From DAOVIY01 sp964513365 (GTDB lineage: Bacteria; Patescibacteriota; Minisyncoccia; UBA6257): DNA of 20,394 nt. Position numbers and translations under genes: made by a program. The DNA lies in assembly GCA_964513365.1 (NCBI GenBank), contig CAZEMH010000010.1, forward strand, positions 1 to 20,394, written 5' to 3'. Under the pieces are notes generated by a model. That model was given only the letters and a program-made list of their open reading frames with translations, was not told where the DNA came from and searched no databases. Positions 1-7,386 of this stretch are shown here, in pieces (position 1 is the first letter of the stretch; every line of letters begins with the position of its first letter).

Positions 1-155
1 CCCCAACCTTCATTTGGATCTTCAGTATAAGTATCAGTAACAATTATAGAAGCATTTACAAAAGATGGACTTATTAATGTAAATAGCAAAACAGCCCCTA
101 AAACAAAGCTTGGAATTACATATTTTCTAAGAGTTTTATAAGAAAACTTTTTCAT
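1..155 (-). CDS. Secreted protein, N-terminal fragment (partial at window edge)
   Basis: This is a leftward open frame starting at an ATG at 155 and running off the window start, so only 51 residues are visible. They begin MKKFSYKTLRKYVIPS, followed by a hydrophobic stretch of about 18 residues and a likely signal peptidase site after VNA (about residue 35). The mature part starts SIIVTDTYTEDPNEGWG. The family cannot be told from so little. No Shine-Dalgarno site is seen, but a good promoter lies 40-65 bases upstream (193-221). It is divergent from the next unit. Product unknown, secretion likely. Confidence 0.7.
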   Translation of the reverse strand, partial: MKKFSYKTLRKYVIPSFVLGAVLLFTLISPSFVNASIIVTDTYTEDPNEGW

Positions 156-192
156 ATTTTTGTTTTTTATTTCTATGTTAAAGATTTTCATA

Positions 193-221
193 ATATTATC
201 ACATAAAGTATTAATTGTCAA
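193..221 (-). promoter_or_regulatory. Sigma-70-type promoter for the leftward secreted gene
   Basis: On the minus strand, TTGACA (221-216) is followed after 17 bases by TAATAT (198-193). The -35 box is perfect and the -10 matches at four of six positions. Transcription would start near 186, about 30 bases before the ATG at 155. Confidence 0.6.
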
Positions 222-242
222 GAATAATGAATTTAGTACGAC

Positions 243-270
243 TTGACAAATTATAGAAATATAGTATAAT
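243..270 (+). promoter_or_regulatory. Near-perfect sigma-70 promoter for the 357-938 unit
   Basis: TTGACA (243-248), a 16-base spacer, then TATAAT (265-270). Its -35 box is only 21 bases from the -35 box of the leftward promoter, so the two are back to back. A weaker second possibility lies downstream (TTGACA 308-313, TAAAAA 331-336). Confidence 0.75.
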
Positions 271-274
271 CTAA

Positions 275-306
275 TTAGTATTATAACATCTTAGTATTTT
301 AGCATC
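275..306 (+). repeat. Two imperfect 16-base tandem repeats just after a promoter
   Basis: TTAGTATTATAACATC (275-290) is followed immediately by TTAGTATTTTAGCATC (291-306), 14 of 16 bases identical. The pair covers the predicted transcription start of the 243-270 promoter (about 277), so it could be a tandem operator or part of the leader. The function is inference only, because AT-rich DNA makes short repeats by chance. Confidence 0.5.
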
Positions 307-356
307 ATTGACAATTTAATAAATTTTAAATAAAAAAGAAAGAAGAGGAAAAGAAA

Positions 357-491
357 ATGAAAACGAGAAGATTGTTAATTTTAGGAATTGTAGTGTTAAG
401 CATTATGCTCGGATTAGTATTTGGACTTTGGTTTTGCGACAAGCAGCACGAAAAAATATATAGAATTTACGAATTTTCTTTAGAAAAATAA
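357..491 (+). CDS. 44-residue single-helix membrane peptide
   Basis: ATG at 357 preceded by GAGGA (345-349) at a good Shine-Dalgarno distance; stop TAA at 489-491. The product begins MKTRRLLILGIVVLSIML, then continues through a hydrophobic segment (about residues 6-26) to a charged tail of about 18 residues with a lone Cys27 (FWFCDK-like context: L-W-F-C-D). It could be a one-helix membrane peptide or a very short exported peptide; there is no clear signal-peptidase site. It lies between the promoter and the lipoprotein gene and is probably co-transcribed with it. Support is a start site, promoter and position, not a known family. Confidence 0.6.
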   Translation: MKTRRLLILGIVVLSIMLGLVFGLWFCDKQHEKIYRIYEFSLEK

Positions 492-527
492 GAAAGATAA
501 AGATAAAGATAAAGAAAGAAATAAAAA

Positions 528-534
528 AAGGAGG
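528..534 (+). promoter_or_regulatory. Strong Shine-Dalgarno site deciding the start at 543
   Basis: AAGGAGG lies eight bases before the ATG at 543. Another ATG at 538 is only three bases away from the site and hits a stop after two codons, so 543 is the real start. The DNA just upstream (about 495-520) is a purine-rich GATAAA repeat. Confidence 0.75.
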
Positions 535-542
535 AAAATGAA

Positions 543-938
543 ATGAAAAAGTTATTACTGATTTTGGTAATTTTGACAGGATTTGTTTTGTTAAGTGGTT
601 GCTGTTGTAACTTTTGTGGAGGATATGTTACTCCGTCAGCAAGGTGTAACCTTATTATTGTTGCTACTGCTGATTCTTGGACATGGGGAACTATTTATGA
701 AAATGATCAATCAACAGGTGAATACATACATTATCAATTGCAGCCAACCGTGACAATAAGTGTTCCTTGTAACACATGGGTTAAAATTTACATAATTGAT
801 TCGTGTGGTGCCAAAAGCCATACAGAATATGTGTTTATAAACCCTGGTACAAATTATTTGTATTTTACCTATTGGACCGAGGGTTATAATCCTTCGTGGA
901 AAACGAAAAATGATTGTAATTGTCATTACGAGAGTTAA
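543..938 (+). CDS. Small Cys-rich lipoprotein, unknown function
   Basis: 131 residues. The N-terminus is a clear lipoprotein signal: MKK, a hydrophobic core, then lipobox L-S-G-C with Cys20 as the lipidation site. Three more Cys follow at once (C21, C22, C25), and further Cys are spread through the chain, including a C-terminal CNCH, which suggests disulfides or metal binding outside the membrane. The rest is rich in Tyr, Thr and Trp with alternating polar and hydrophobic residues (for example TVTISVP, VKIYII, YLYFTYW), as in a small beta-sandwich. I do not recognise the family. It is the second gene of a short unit with its own promoter, a strong Shine-Dalgarno site and a terminator 18 bases after the stop. 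It is likely well expressed and surface-anchored. Confidence 0.8.
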   Translation: MKKLLLILVILTGFVLLSGCCCNFCGGYVTPSARCNLIIVATADSWTWGTIYENDQSTGEYIHYQLQPTVTISVPCNTWVKIYIIDSCGAKSHTEYVFINPGTNYLYFTYWTEGYNPSWKTKNDCNCHYES

Positions 939-956
939 GAACTAAAAACAGAGCGT

Positions 957-991
957 GAGCCCGTTCAGAAAGTGAACGGGCTCTTTTTTTT
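957..991 (+). terminator. Rho-independent terminator of the lipoprotein unit
   Basis: Perfect 10-base stem GAGCCCGTTC (957-966) with GAACGGGCTC (974-983), a 7-base loop, then eight T. It is GC-rich in AT-rich surroundings, 18 bases after the lipoprotein stop. Confidence 0.93.
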
Positions 992-1014
992 ATTCCAACA
1001 TAAATAATTGCTAT

Positions 1015-1043
1015 TTGTCAAGACAAGAGAAATATGGTATAAT
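1015..1043 (+). promoter_or_regulatory. Promoter with extended -10, upstream of the CAP gene
   Basis: TTGTCA (1015-1020), a 17-base spacer, TATAAT (1038-1043), preceded by TG at 1035-1036 (extended -10). Start expected near 1050, leaving a leader of about 43 bases. The stretch AGAAATAT-R-GTATAAT is shared with the promoter at 243-270 at 15 of 16 bases. Confidence 0.75.
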
Positions 1044-1092
1044 ACAAATATAATTAGAAATTAATAGAAATTTGTTGTAATATAGATTAAAT

Positions 1093-2145
1093 ATGAAAAT
1101 ACTATTTAAAATTTACCTGCCAAAATTTTGCAGAGCAAAACTTAAGCAGGTGAAAAATTGGTTTTTACCGACTAAAGAAAATAATTTTCAGCCAAGCGTT
1201 TTAAGCGACAGGGCAATTTCTGTTTTTATACTTTTATTCTTATTAGTAAAAGTTATTTTTAGTTTTAATTTAATTTTAGTAAAGCAATCTTCTCTTTTTG
1301 CCGATATTAGCGCTCAGAGAATAATAACTTTAACTAATGAAGTTCGTCAGCAATATGGCTTGCCACTTGTGCAAGAAGATCCATTATTAGACAAAGCTGC
1401 CGAAGAGAAAGCTCAGGATATGCTTAAAAATAAATATTTTGGGCATTTTAGCCCTACTAATGTTTCCCCTTGGTATTGGATAGATAGGGCTGGTTATAAT
1501 TATTATTATGCTGGAGAGAATTTAGCAATGAACTTTTTAGATAGTGAGGAAGTAATAAAAGGATGGCTTAATTCCCCTTCCCATAAGGAAAATCTTTTAA
1601 ACAAAGACTATAAAGATATGGGAATTGCTGTTGTTTCAGGGGATTTTAACAATGAAGGGATTAACAGAATTTTGGTAGTGCAGATGTTTGGTTCTAAGGC
1701 CAAACCATCAATTCCTGTAGCTATGGCTCAATCTTCTCCTATAAATAAACCACCGACTCAAGAAAAAATTCAAGAAACAACAACAACGACAACAACTACT
1801 ACTTTAGTTTTATCTGAAACAACTGAAACAACAATTCAGACAGTTGTTGGAGGCGCAGAAAAGCAACCACAGGATATAATAAATCAGCAGATTCTTGATC
1901 AAAAAAACGTATTAGCTAAAATTAGTAATAATACAAGAAATCAAGTAGATACAGTAAATAAAATTATTGCTGGATTTATAATACTTTTAGGAACATTAAC
2001 TGCTGCTGGAATTATTTTGCAACAACGAAGAGTTTCTTTTGGCTATTCTGAGCTTATTTTAAGAAGCACAATAATCATTGTTTTGGGAATATCATTTTCT
2101 GCTTTTCATTTGGAAAATTTGATAGGACACTTGATGATTATATAA
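1093..2145 (+). CDS. Membrane-anchored CAP-domain (SCP/PR-1, YkwD-like) protein
   Basis: 350 residues. A basic N-terminus leads into a transmembrane helix (about 42-63), then a CAP domain (about 73-202). The family's key residues are present: His118 in GHFSP, Glu142 in AGENLA and His164 in SPSHKENLL. After it come a Thr/Pro/Gln linker with a run of nine Thr (229-237) and two more helices (about 291-309 and 325-340). CAP proteins are extracytoplasmic; in bacteria their biochemical role is mostly unsettled, so no reaction is claimed. The C-terminal helix pair is outside the CAP domain. A sortase follows after 33 bases, probably in the same transcript, but no LPXTG-type signal is seen here. The start is the first ATG after the promoter; Shine-Dalgarno is weak. 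Confidence 0.9.
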   Translation: MKILFKIYLPKFCRAKLKQVKNWFLPTKENNFQPSVLSDRAISVFILLFLLVKVIFSFNLILVKQSSLFADISAQRIITLTNEVRQQYGLPLVQEDPLLDKAAEEKAQDMLKNKYFGHFSPTNVSPWYWIDRAGYNYYYAGENLAMNFLDSEEVIKGWLNSPSHKENLLNKDYKDMGIAVVSGDFNNEGINRILVVQMFGSKAKPSIPVAMAQSSPINKPPTQEKIQETTTTTTTTTLVLSETTETTIQTVVGGAEKQPQDIINQQILDQKNVLAKISNNTRNQVDTVNKIIAGFIILLGTLTAAGIILQQRRVSFGYSELILRSTIIIVLGISFSAFHLENLIGHLMII

Positions 2146-2178
2146 TTATTAAATCTTATATAAACTATCTATTTATTA

Positions 2179-2880
2179 ATGTTGAAAGATATAAAACTTT
2201 TTTTTCAGATTTTTTTTATAATTTTTATAATTTCTTTTTTTATTTTTAATGGAGCTGCTTTTTTTGATTTCGCGGGTTATAAAATTAATAAATTAACAAA
2301 AGCTATAAGACAAGAAATAATTCGTAAGCCTTCTTTTTTAGTAGATATTCCTTCTAAATTAGAAACATTGCCATCAATATCAAATATAATATCAGGAGAC
2401 TCAAATATAATTAATTTACCAGCTGTTCCCATTGAAGCAGAAAATTCTAATATTTTAGAAATGCCGCAGTTTGGTATCAAAACCCCAATTTTACAAGTAG
2501 AAACAACAAATTCAAAGTTAATTTATAAAAAGTTAAAGCAAGGTGTTGTATTATATCCAGGATCTGATATTCCTGGTAAGGGTTATTCTATTATTATAGG
2601 GCATAGTTCTCAGTATCCTTGGAGCTCAGGTAGATATAAATCAGTGTTTTCTTTATTAAATCAATTAAAACAAGGTGATAAAATTTATGTATTTTGGAAT
2701 CAAAAACCTTTAGTCTTTGAGGTAAAAGAAAAAAATATATTTTTGCCTTGGCCTAAGGGAACAGAAAGCACTGAGACTATTTTCCCGCCAAGTGATGAAG
2801 TAACTTTAATTTTGCAAAGTTGTTGGCCTGTTGGCATTGCCTCTAAGAGGGTAGCGGTGAAAACCGTGCTTGTAAGATAA
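2179..2880 (+). CDS. Sortase (class D/E-like) transpeptidase
   Basis: 233 residues: an N-terminal membrane anchor (about 7-28), a linker to about 95, then the sortase beta-barrel. The catalytic set is visible: His142 in IIIGHSS, Cys215 in ILQSCWP and Arg224 in ASKRVAV. The spacing and a Cys near the C-terminus are typical of the family, which cuts a sorting signal and joins the protein to another surface component. The class is my judgement from the short size and the SCWP context. It follows the CAP gene by 33 bases. No protein in the window has a clear sorting motif, so its substrate is elsewhere or has an unusual signal. Confidence 0.9.
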   Translation: MLKDIKLFFQIFFIIFIISFFIFNGAAFFDFAGYKINKLTKAIRQEIIRKPSFLVDIPSKLETLPSISNIISGDSNIINLPAVPIEAENSNILEMPQFGIKTPILQVETTNSKLIYKKLKQGVVLYPGSDIPGKGYSIIIGHSSQYPWSSGRYKSVFSLLNQLKQGDKIYVFWNQKPLVFEVKEKNIFLPWPKGTESTETIFPPSDEVTLILQSCWPVGIASKRVAVKTVLVR

Positions 2881-2898
2881 TTTTCTTTTTGCTATACT
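2870..2898 (+). promoter_or_regulatory. Possible promoter for tRNA-Glu and tsaD
   Basis: TTGTAA (2870-2875), 17 bases, TATACT (2893-2898), ending 11 bases before the tRNA. The -35 box overlaps the last codons of the sortase gene. Each box deviates from consensus. Confidence 0.5.
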
Positions 2899-2909
2899 GG
2901 AAAAGCTTT

Positions 2910-2983
2910 GGCGCTATCGTCTAGTTTGGTTAGGACGTGGGGCCTTCAATCCCAAAACATGGGTTCAAATCCCATTAGCGCCA
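2910..2983 (+). tRNA. tRNA-Glu (anticodon UUC) with C33
   Basis: 74-base cloverleaf. Acceptor GGCGCTA/TAGCGCC pairs perfectly (2910-2916 with 2976-2982), discriminator A2983. D arm 2919-2936, anticodon stem TGGGG/TCCCA (2938-2942 with 2950-2954), T arm ATGGG/CCCAT with loop TTCAAAT. The anticodon TTC is at 2945-2947. The base before it (position 33) is C2944 instead of the nearly universal T. CCA is not encoded. It sits between the sortase and tsaD. Confidence 0.92.
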
Positions 2984-3010
2984 CAAAAGAAATTTGTATT
3001 TTCAGTATTC

Positions 3011-4102
3011 ATGATTGTTTTAGGAATAGAAACTTCTTGTGATGAAACGGCTATTGGTGTTTTAGAAATAAAAAAAACCAAGGCCGGTTTTTTTATTCAC
3101 CCGCTTTCTAATATAATAGCTAGTCAAATAAAGACACATAGGGAATATGGCGGAGTAGTGCCAATGCTAGCTAGCAGAGAGCATACAAAGAATATTCCAA
3201 TAGTAACAAAAAAAGCATTAAAAAAAGCTTTTGGTTCAGGTATTCCAAAAATAGATCTCATAGCTGTTACAAAAGGGCCTGGATTAATTTTATCTCTTTT
3301 AATAGGAGTTAATTTTGCTAAAACATTAGCTTGGAAGTGGAATAAACCAATTATTGGGGTTAATCATTTAGAAGGACATTTATTTAGCTTTTTGCCGTCT
3401 TTTGTAAAAAACAAAAAGAATTTTTTTTCTAATTCAGAATGTAAAAAAATCTTTCCGACAATTTGTTTATTAGTTTCTGGTGGAAACACACAATTAATTT
3501 ATGTAAAAGGAATTGGAAAATATAAGGTTCTTGGGGAAACTCGTGATGATGCAGCTGGAGAATGTTTTGACAAGGGGGCAAGAATCTTGGGCCTTAATTA
3601 TCCAGGGGGGCCTGCTATTGCCAATGAAGCAGCGAAATATAGATTAGACAATGCACAATTCAAAATACAACTTCCAAGACCTATGATTCATTCTAAAAAT
3701 TATGATTTTTCTTTTTCTGGATTAAAAACAGCCTTACTTTATTCAGTTCAGAATTTTGAATCAAAAAAATTAAAAAAATATCGCTCAGAGGTTGCTTATG
3801 AATTTCAAGAAGCCATAGTTGATGTTTTAATTGAAAAAACAATAAAAGCTGCTAAAGAATTTAAAACAAAATCTATTATTTTAGCTGGCGGTGTTTCTGC
3901 TAATAAACGACTCAAAGAAAAATTTCAACAAAGATTATCAAATGAAAAATTGAATATTGCATTATTGTTTCCAGAATTGGAATATGCCACTGACAATGCT
4001 ATAATGATAGCGCTTGCAGGATTTTTCCAATATATTAAATCTAGAAAAAAATCTTTTGATTGGAAAAAAGTTAGTGCAGATGCAAATTTAAAATTACAGT
4101 AA
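3011..4102 (+). CDS. tsaD: tRNA N6-adenosine threonylcarbamoyltransferase TsaD
   Basis: 363 residues, slightly longer than usual for the family. TsaD moves the threonylcarbamoyl group from threonylcarbamoyl-AMP to A37 of tRNAs that read ANN codons (t6A), working with TsaB and TsaE. Visible motifs: GIETSCDETA at residues 5-14, the metal-binding HLEGH (His119 and His123), LLVSGGNTQL (about 153-162), the DDAAGECFDKGARILGL segment, and a late YATDNA containing the third metal ligand Asp. The extra length falls in a Lys/Asn-rich insert (about 133-147). tRNA-Glu just upstream is not a t6A substrate, so the adjacency is not functional evidence. valS follows after 14 bases. tsaB and tsaE are not in the window. 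Confidence 0.97.
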   Translation: MIVLGIETSCDETAIGVLEIKKTKAGFFIHPLSNIIASQIKTHREYGGVVPMLASREHTKNIPIVTKKALKKAFGSGIPKIDLIAVTKGPGLILSLLIGVNFAKTLAWKWNKPIIGVNHLEGHLFSFLPSFVKNKKNFFSNSECKKIFPTICLLVSGGNTQLIYVKGIGKYKVLGETRDDAAGECFDKGARILGLNYPGGPAIANEAAKYRLDNAQFKIQLPRPMIHSKNYDFSFSGLKTALLYSVQNFESKKLKKYRSEVAYEFQEAIVDVLIEKTIKAAKEFKTKSIILAGGVSANKRLKEKFQQRLSNEKLNIALLFPELEYATDNAIMIALAGFFQYIKSRKKSFDWKKVSADANLKLQ

Positions 4103-4116
4103 ATATAATATAAACA

Positions 4117-6270
4117 GTGGATAAGATTTACGAATCACAAAAGATTGAACAAAAAATCTACCGACTTTGGAAAAAGTCGGGCTATTTTAATCCTAATAAA
4201 CTACCGAATAAAAAAGGCAAGCCGTTTTGTATTATAATGCCTCCGCCTAATGCAAACGCTCCGTTACATATTGGGCATGGAGTTTTTGTCACTTTACAAG
4301 ATATAATGATTCGTTACCAAAGAATGAGAGGGAAAAAAACATTATGGTTGCCAGGTACAGATCATGCTGGCTTTGAAACTCAGGTTGTTTTTGAAAAGGA
4401 ATTAAAAAAAGAAGGAAGGTCTGGTTTAGATATGTCCCGTGATAAATTTTATAAAGAAGTTTGGAAATATACGCAAAAAAACAGGAGAGTTGTTAGAAAA
4501 CAATTGGAACAATTAGGCGCTTCGTGTGATTGGTCTCGTGAGAAATTTACTCTTGATAAAGATATTCAAAAAATCGTTTATAAAACATTAGAAAAATTAT
4601 GGAAAGACGGACTACTTTATCGGGGCAAAAGAATAGTTAATTATTGCTCTAAACATAAGACAGCTTTTTCTGATTTAGAGGTTAAATACAAAGAAAAAAA
4701 AGGAAGCTTATATTTTGTAGAATATAAGTGTAGAGATAAAAACGAATCAATTATAATTGCGACTACAAGGCCAGAAACAATTCCTGGCGATGTTGCAATT
4801 GCTGTTAATCCTAAAGACAAAAGGTACAAGGATTTGATTGGAGAAATTGTGATTGAGCCGATAACTAAGAATGAGATTCCTATTATTGGTGACGAAGCAG
4901 TAGATATTGATTTTGGCACAGGGGCATTAAAAATTACACCAGCTCATGATTCTTTGGATTTTGAAATAGGGCAAAGACATAATTTAGAGACAAAAGAAAC
5001 ATTAGATTTTGACGGTTATTTCAATAAATTAGCCGGCCCTTTATCAGGGTTAAATGTTATGGAGGCAAGAGAAAAATCCATTGATATTTTAAAAGAAAAT
5101 AAAGCGTTAATTAAAGAAGAAGATTATGTCCATGAAGTGGGGCATTGCTATAAATGCGGAACGGTTATAGAGCCAATGCTAATGGACCAATGGTTTGTAG
5201 CTGTAACAAAACCATTACCTAAGACGAAGAAGTCTTTACGTGATTTAGCTATTGATGCGGTAAAAGATAAAAAAATAAAAATTATACCAAAATATCTTGA
5301 AAAAGTTTTTTTCCATTGGATGAAGAATATAAAAGATTGGAATATCTCGCGTCAAATTCGTTGGGGCATTTCAATCCCCGCTTATTATTGTGATGATTGT
5401 GGAAAATCTTTTATCCAGACGAAAGGGAAAGTGTCTAAATGCATTTATTGTAAAAGTAACAATATTAAAAAAGATTCAGATGTATTAGACACTTGGTTTT
5501 CTTCAGGACAGTGGCCGTTTGCTACTCTTTTGACGTCTAAAAATAAAAACGATTTTAAAGATTTTTATCCAACTGATGTAATGGAAACAGGTTGGGATAT
5601 TTTATTTTTTTGGGTAGCAAGAATGATAATGTTTGGAATTTATTACACAGGGAAGGTTCCTTTCAGGACAGTATATTTGCATGGATTAGTAAGAGATAAA
5701 GATCGCCAAAAAATGTCGAAATCTAAAGGGAACGTAATTGATCCTTTAGCAATTGCTAAAATTTACGGAACAGACGCTGTAAGGATGGCTTTAATAATTG
5801 GGAATACTGCTGGCAGCGATATTGTTATTTCTGAGGAAAAAATAAGAGGATATCGTAATTTTGCTAACAAGATTTGGAATGCTTCTCGTTTTGTTTTAAT
5901 GAATTTAGAAGATTTTGATGGTAGGAAACCTGCTTTATCTGCGCAAGACAAAAAGCTTTTAAAGAATTTGGAGATGGTAAAGAAAAAGATGACTCATCAT
6001 TTGGATAATTTTCAGTTTTCTTTGGCAGGAGAATCAATTTATCATTATTTCTGGCATACTTTTGCTGATAAAATAATTGAAGAAATGAAAAATAGAATTA
6101 AAGACAATAAGAATAAAAAACAGGTACAGTATATGCTTTATAAAATTCTCATTGATTGTTTAAAAATGCTTCATCCATTTATGCCATTTGTAACTGAAGA
6201 AATATGGCAGAAAATTCCTCATTTTAATAATAAAAGAGCTAAGTTGCTAATAATAGAAAAATGGCTTTAA
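4117..6270 (+). CDS. valS: Valyl-tRNA synthetase, short form
   Basis: 717 residues from a GTG start; no usable ATG lies upstream. It charges tRNA-Val and edits mischarged Thr. Seen: HIGH at 51-54, the ValRS signature GTDHAG, editing-domain elements (TTRPETIPGDVAIAV and FGTGALKITPAHD), two CxxC-type pairs (CYKC, and CDDC with CIYC) suggesting zinc sites, DVLDTWFSSGQWPF, then KMSKS at 532-536 and an anticodon-binding domain. It stops right after that domain, so the C-terminal coiled-coil arm found in most bacterial ValRS (usually 850 residues or more) is absent. The stop overlaps the next gene's start by ten bases (shared 6261-6270), so translation may be coupled. The missing arm looks like a natural end, not a frameshift, because the next gene starts immediately. 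Confidence 0.95.
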   Translation: MDKIYESQKIEQKIYRLWKKSGYFNPNKLPNKKGKPFCIIMPPPNANAPLHIGHGVFVTLQDIMIRYQRMRGKKTLWLPGTDHAGFETQVVFEKELKKEGRSGLDMSRDKFYKEVWKYTQKNRRVVRKQLEQLGASCDWSREKFTLDKDIQKIVYKTLEKLWKDGLLYRGKRIVNYCSKHKTAFSDLEVKYKEKKGSLYFVEYKCRDKNESIIIATTRPETIPGDVAIAVNPKDKRYKDLIGEIVIEPITKNEIPIIGDEAVDIDFGTGALKITPAHDSLDFEIGQRHNLETKETLDFDGYFNKLAGPLSGLNVMEAREKSIDILKENKALIKEEDYVHEVGHCYKCGTVIEPMLMDQWFVAVTKPLPKTKKSLRDLAIDAVKDKKIKIIPKYLEKVFFHWMKNIKDWNISRQIRWGISIPAYYCDDCGKSFIQTKGKVSKCIYCKSNNIKKDSDVLDTWFSSGQWPFATLLTSKNKNDFKDFYPTDVMETGWDILFFWVARMIMFGIYYTGKVPFRTVYLHGLVRDKDRQKMSKSKGNVIDPLAIAKIYGTDAVRMALIIGNTAGSDIVISEEKIRGYRNFANKIWNASRFVLMNLEDFDGRKPALSAQDKKLLKNLEMVKKKMTHHLDNFQFSLAGESIYHYFWHTFADKIIEEMKNRIKDNKNKKQVQYMLYKILIDCLKMLHPFMPFVTEEIWQKIPHFNNKRAKLLIIEKWL

Positions 6271-6983
6271 CACTTATTATAGCTAGTTTATGTAGTATTT
6301 TACCAATAGCTTTATGGCTAATCTTTTTTTTATGGCAAGATATCAAAAAACCAGAGCCTCTGCGATGGATAGGCATTCTTTTTTTATTAGGAATGGCTAT
6401 TACTCCTTTTGTTTGGTTTTTGGAAAATTATTTTATCAGTTTATTGCAGATTGATATTAATTCTGCTCTTCCTTTTCTTGTTTCAGCTTTTATTTATTTG
6501 GGCGTAGCTGGAATAGAAGAATTAGCTAAATTTTTTAGTGCTACTCTGTTTTTAAAGAAAAATAAATATTTTGATGAAGCGATAGACGCTATGATTTACT
6601 TGATTGTTATAGCATTAGGATTTGCAATTGTAGAAAATATCTTAATCTTTTACCAAGAAATTTCTTCAGGAGAACATTTTCTAGCAACTTTTCAGATAAT
6701 AACATTGCGTTTTGTTGGAGCTAATCTTCTTCATGCTTTAAGCTCTGGTTTAATAGGTTTTTTCTGGGCATTAAAGCTTGTCACTGGGAAGAAAAAATAT
6801 TTAGGCATTGGCTTAACTTTAGGAATTTTATTGCATTGGGTCTTTAATATTGCTATTATAAATTTAGGCGGCAATGCAGTATTCTTGATAAGCTTGATTT
6901 TATTTTTAGTATGCATTGTTATTCTTTGGGCATTTGATGTTCTTAAACAAATTAAAAAGCCGATAATAATCAATAATAAATAA
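6261..6983 (+). CDS. PrsW-family intramembrane metalloprotease-like protein
   Basis: 240 residues with seven or so hydrophobic helices and almost no loops. The PrsW/CAAX-protease-like motifs are present: EELAK (Glu86, Glu87), an FAIVEN motif (Glu125, Asn126), His158 in LLHALSSG and His192 in LLHWVFN. These are the expected metal and catalytic residues for a membrane-embedded protease. PrsW in Bacillus cuts an anti-sigma factor, but the target here is unknown and no anti-sigma gene is present. Its ATG lies inside the end of valS, and hsp20 follows four bases after its stop, so it is part of the same operon. Family assignment is good; substrate is not. Confidence 0.85.
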   Translation: MALTLIIASLCSILPIALWLIFFLWQDIKKPEPLRWIGILFLLGMAITPFVWFLENYFISLLQIDINSALPFLVSAFIYLGVAGIEELAKFFSATLFLKKNKYFDEAIDAMIYLIVIALGFAIVENILIFYQEISSGEHFLATFQIITLRFVGANLLHALSSGLIGFFWALKLVTGKKKYLGIGLTLGILLHWVFNIAIINLGGNAVFLISLILFLVCIVILWAFDVLKQIKKPIIINNK

Positions 6984-6987
6984 TAAA

Positions 6988-7383
6988 ATGGCAGAAAAAA
7001 CAACTTCAAAAAATGTTAAAAGTACAAATCCATGGCCTTCATCAGAGGAAGAAGGGGAATTAGCAGTTGATCTTTTTGAAAATAAAGATGAATTAATTCT
7101 CCAGGCAGTGATAGGAGGAGTAGAAATTAGCGAATTAGATATTTCCATTACTAATGATATGATTACTATCCGAGGTGAAAGAAACAAAGAAGATAAAGAT
7201 AAAATAGAGAAAGTTTATTATAATGAATGTTTTTGGGGCCCATTTTCTCGTTCTTTAATCCTTCCTCAGGAAATAAATGCCGATAAGGCAAAGGCAACAA
7301 TAAAGAATGGTTTATTAACTATTCATTTGCCTAAATTAGTAAAAACTAAAAGGAAAACTTTAAAAATCGAAGAAGAGGAATAG
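6988..7383 (+). CDS. Small heat-shock protein, Hsp20/alpha-crystallin family
   Basis: 131 residues: a short polar N-terminal arm, then an alpha-crystallin domain of about 90 residues and a charged tail. Family marks are LAVDLFENKDELILQAVIGGV, the I-T-I-R-G-E-R strand, the FSRSLILPQEI segment and the conserved GLLTIHLPK (about 109-117). It holds unfolding proteins in an ATP-independent way in the cytoplasm. The usual C-terminal I-x-I/V anchoring motif may be LKIEEE but is not clear. It is close behind the PrsW-like gene, so a shared role in protein quality control is plausible. tRNA-Leu begins three bases after the stop. Confidence 0.93.
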   Translation: MAEKTTSKNVKSTNPWPSSEEEGELAVDLFENKDELILQAVIGGVEISELDISITNDMITIRGERNKEDKDKIEKVYYNECFWGPFSRSLILPQEINADKAKATIKNGLLTIHLPKLVKTKRKTLKIEEEE

Positions 7384-7386
7384 TTC

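Noticed and set aside
308..336. Second promoter (TTGACA with TAAAAA) before the 357 gene
   Set aside because: The -10 box is poor and the start would leave almost no leader before the Shine-Dalgarno site; the promoter at 243-270 is far better.
1777..1803. ACA/ACG/ACT run as a tandem repeat or CRISPR-like element
   Set aside because: It is a coding low-complexity poly-Thr linker within the CAP protein; no spacer structure.
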